DNA of 63,733 nt from Actinomycetes bacterium (GTDB taxonomy: Bacteria > Actinomycetota > Thermoleophilia > Solirubrobacterales > Solirubrobacteraceae), in NCBI GenBank assembly GCA_021846845.1, contig JAJZWB010000002.1:1-63733 (forward strand), read 5' to 3'. The stretch's first letter is position 1. Each line of letters begins with the position of its first letter. Both the position numbers and the translations under genes were made by a program. Below are positions 63,723 to 63,733 of the stretch, piece after piece. Under the pieces are notes generated by a model. The model worked only from the letters and a program-made list of their open reading frames with translations, ran no database searches and had not been told where the DNA came from.

Positions 63723-63733
63723 GTGGACAAGCT
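63723..63733 (+). CDS. uvrA: start of uvrA (excinuclease ABC subunit A), cut by the window end
   Basis: Only the codons GTG GAC AAG CT. are present, giving (M)-D-K-(L), which is how many UvrA proteins begin. Support comes from context: uvrB lies just upstream as in other actinobacteria, a LexA-type box precedes it, and a -10-like box sits at the usual distance. The rest of the gene is outside the window, so the call is an inference. Confidence 0.6.

Overview
This window is a stretch of very GC-rich (about 70% or more), densely packed bacterial chromosome. Third codon positions are almost always G or C, GTG starts are common, and many neighbouring genes overlap by ATGA, GTGA or TGATG. Gene order points to Actinomycetota: (obg)-proB-proA-nadD-rsfS, hrcA-dnaJ-prmA, phoH-ybeY-era, and polA-rpsA-coaE-uvrB-uvrA. 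Two DUF1707 proteins, a DPPR-synthase-like UbiA protein and HadA/HadB-like dehydratases agree. A deep-branching class such as Thermoleophilia (Solirubrobacterales) is my best guess, by inference only. There is no prophage, insertion sequence, CRISPR array or plasmid gene; this is core chromosome with short accessory patches.

Layout. 1-3542: proline synthesis (proB, proA), NAD synthesis (nadD) and ribosome silencing (rsfS). 3563-6861: a CBS/DRTGG family II pyrophosphatase, an AIM24-family protein and an unknown protein. 7101-10736: tRNA-Ala(GGC), leuS, holA. 10845-16571: a coiled-coil membrane protein, rpsT, murJ, lepA and a methyltransferase-like protein. 16826-19421: a DUF1707 protein and a secreted protein. 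19692-21407: an SDR oxidoreductase and two MaoC/Had-type dehydratases. 21531-24946: hrcA, dnaJ, prmA. 25066-28716: a MarR regulator with an MFS exporter, then mtaB. 28763-36760 (minus strand): a cell-envelope cluster with a HAD-UbiA prenyltransferase (frameshifted), a polyprenyl-phosphate mannose-type synthase, two GT-C-like membrane proteins, a propeller lipoprotein and a secreted protein. 37307-42339: yqeY-like, phoH, ybeY, era and a GGDEF-EAL protein. 42420-52408: hisIE followed by a complete tryptophan set (trpE, G, D, C, F, B, A), with an HtrA-like protein lacking its catalytic serine between trpC and trpF, then a 54-residue membrane protein and a Leu/Ile/Val-type binding lipoprotein. 52456 to the end: polA, an FAD reductase, rpsA, coaE, a lytic transglycosylase, uvrB, a DivIVA-like protein, a second DUF1707 protein and the first codons of uvrA behind a LexA-type box.

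Two genome-wide habits stand out. First, many genes have a TANNNT -10-like hexamer ending only 6-12 bases before the start codon, which predicts leaderless or nearly leaderless mRNAs. Second, gene ends are often copied in tandem: the last 20-55 bases of a coding sequence, stop codon included, recur just downstream with the stop altered (trpC, holA, a hadB-like gene, the FAD reductase, the lytic transglycosylase). Related in-frame repeats expand proteins (DivIVA, TrpF tail, the transglycosylase N-terminus). I call these 'echo repeats'; together they suggest a continuing tandem-duplication process acting at gene boundaries.

Other points worth checking are coding sequence with no usual start codon directly after the rpsT stop, a probable CTG start for coaE, and structured degenerate repeats at 16661-16783.
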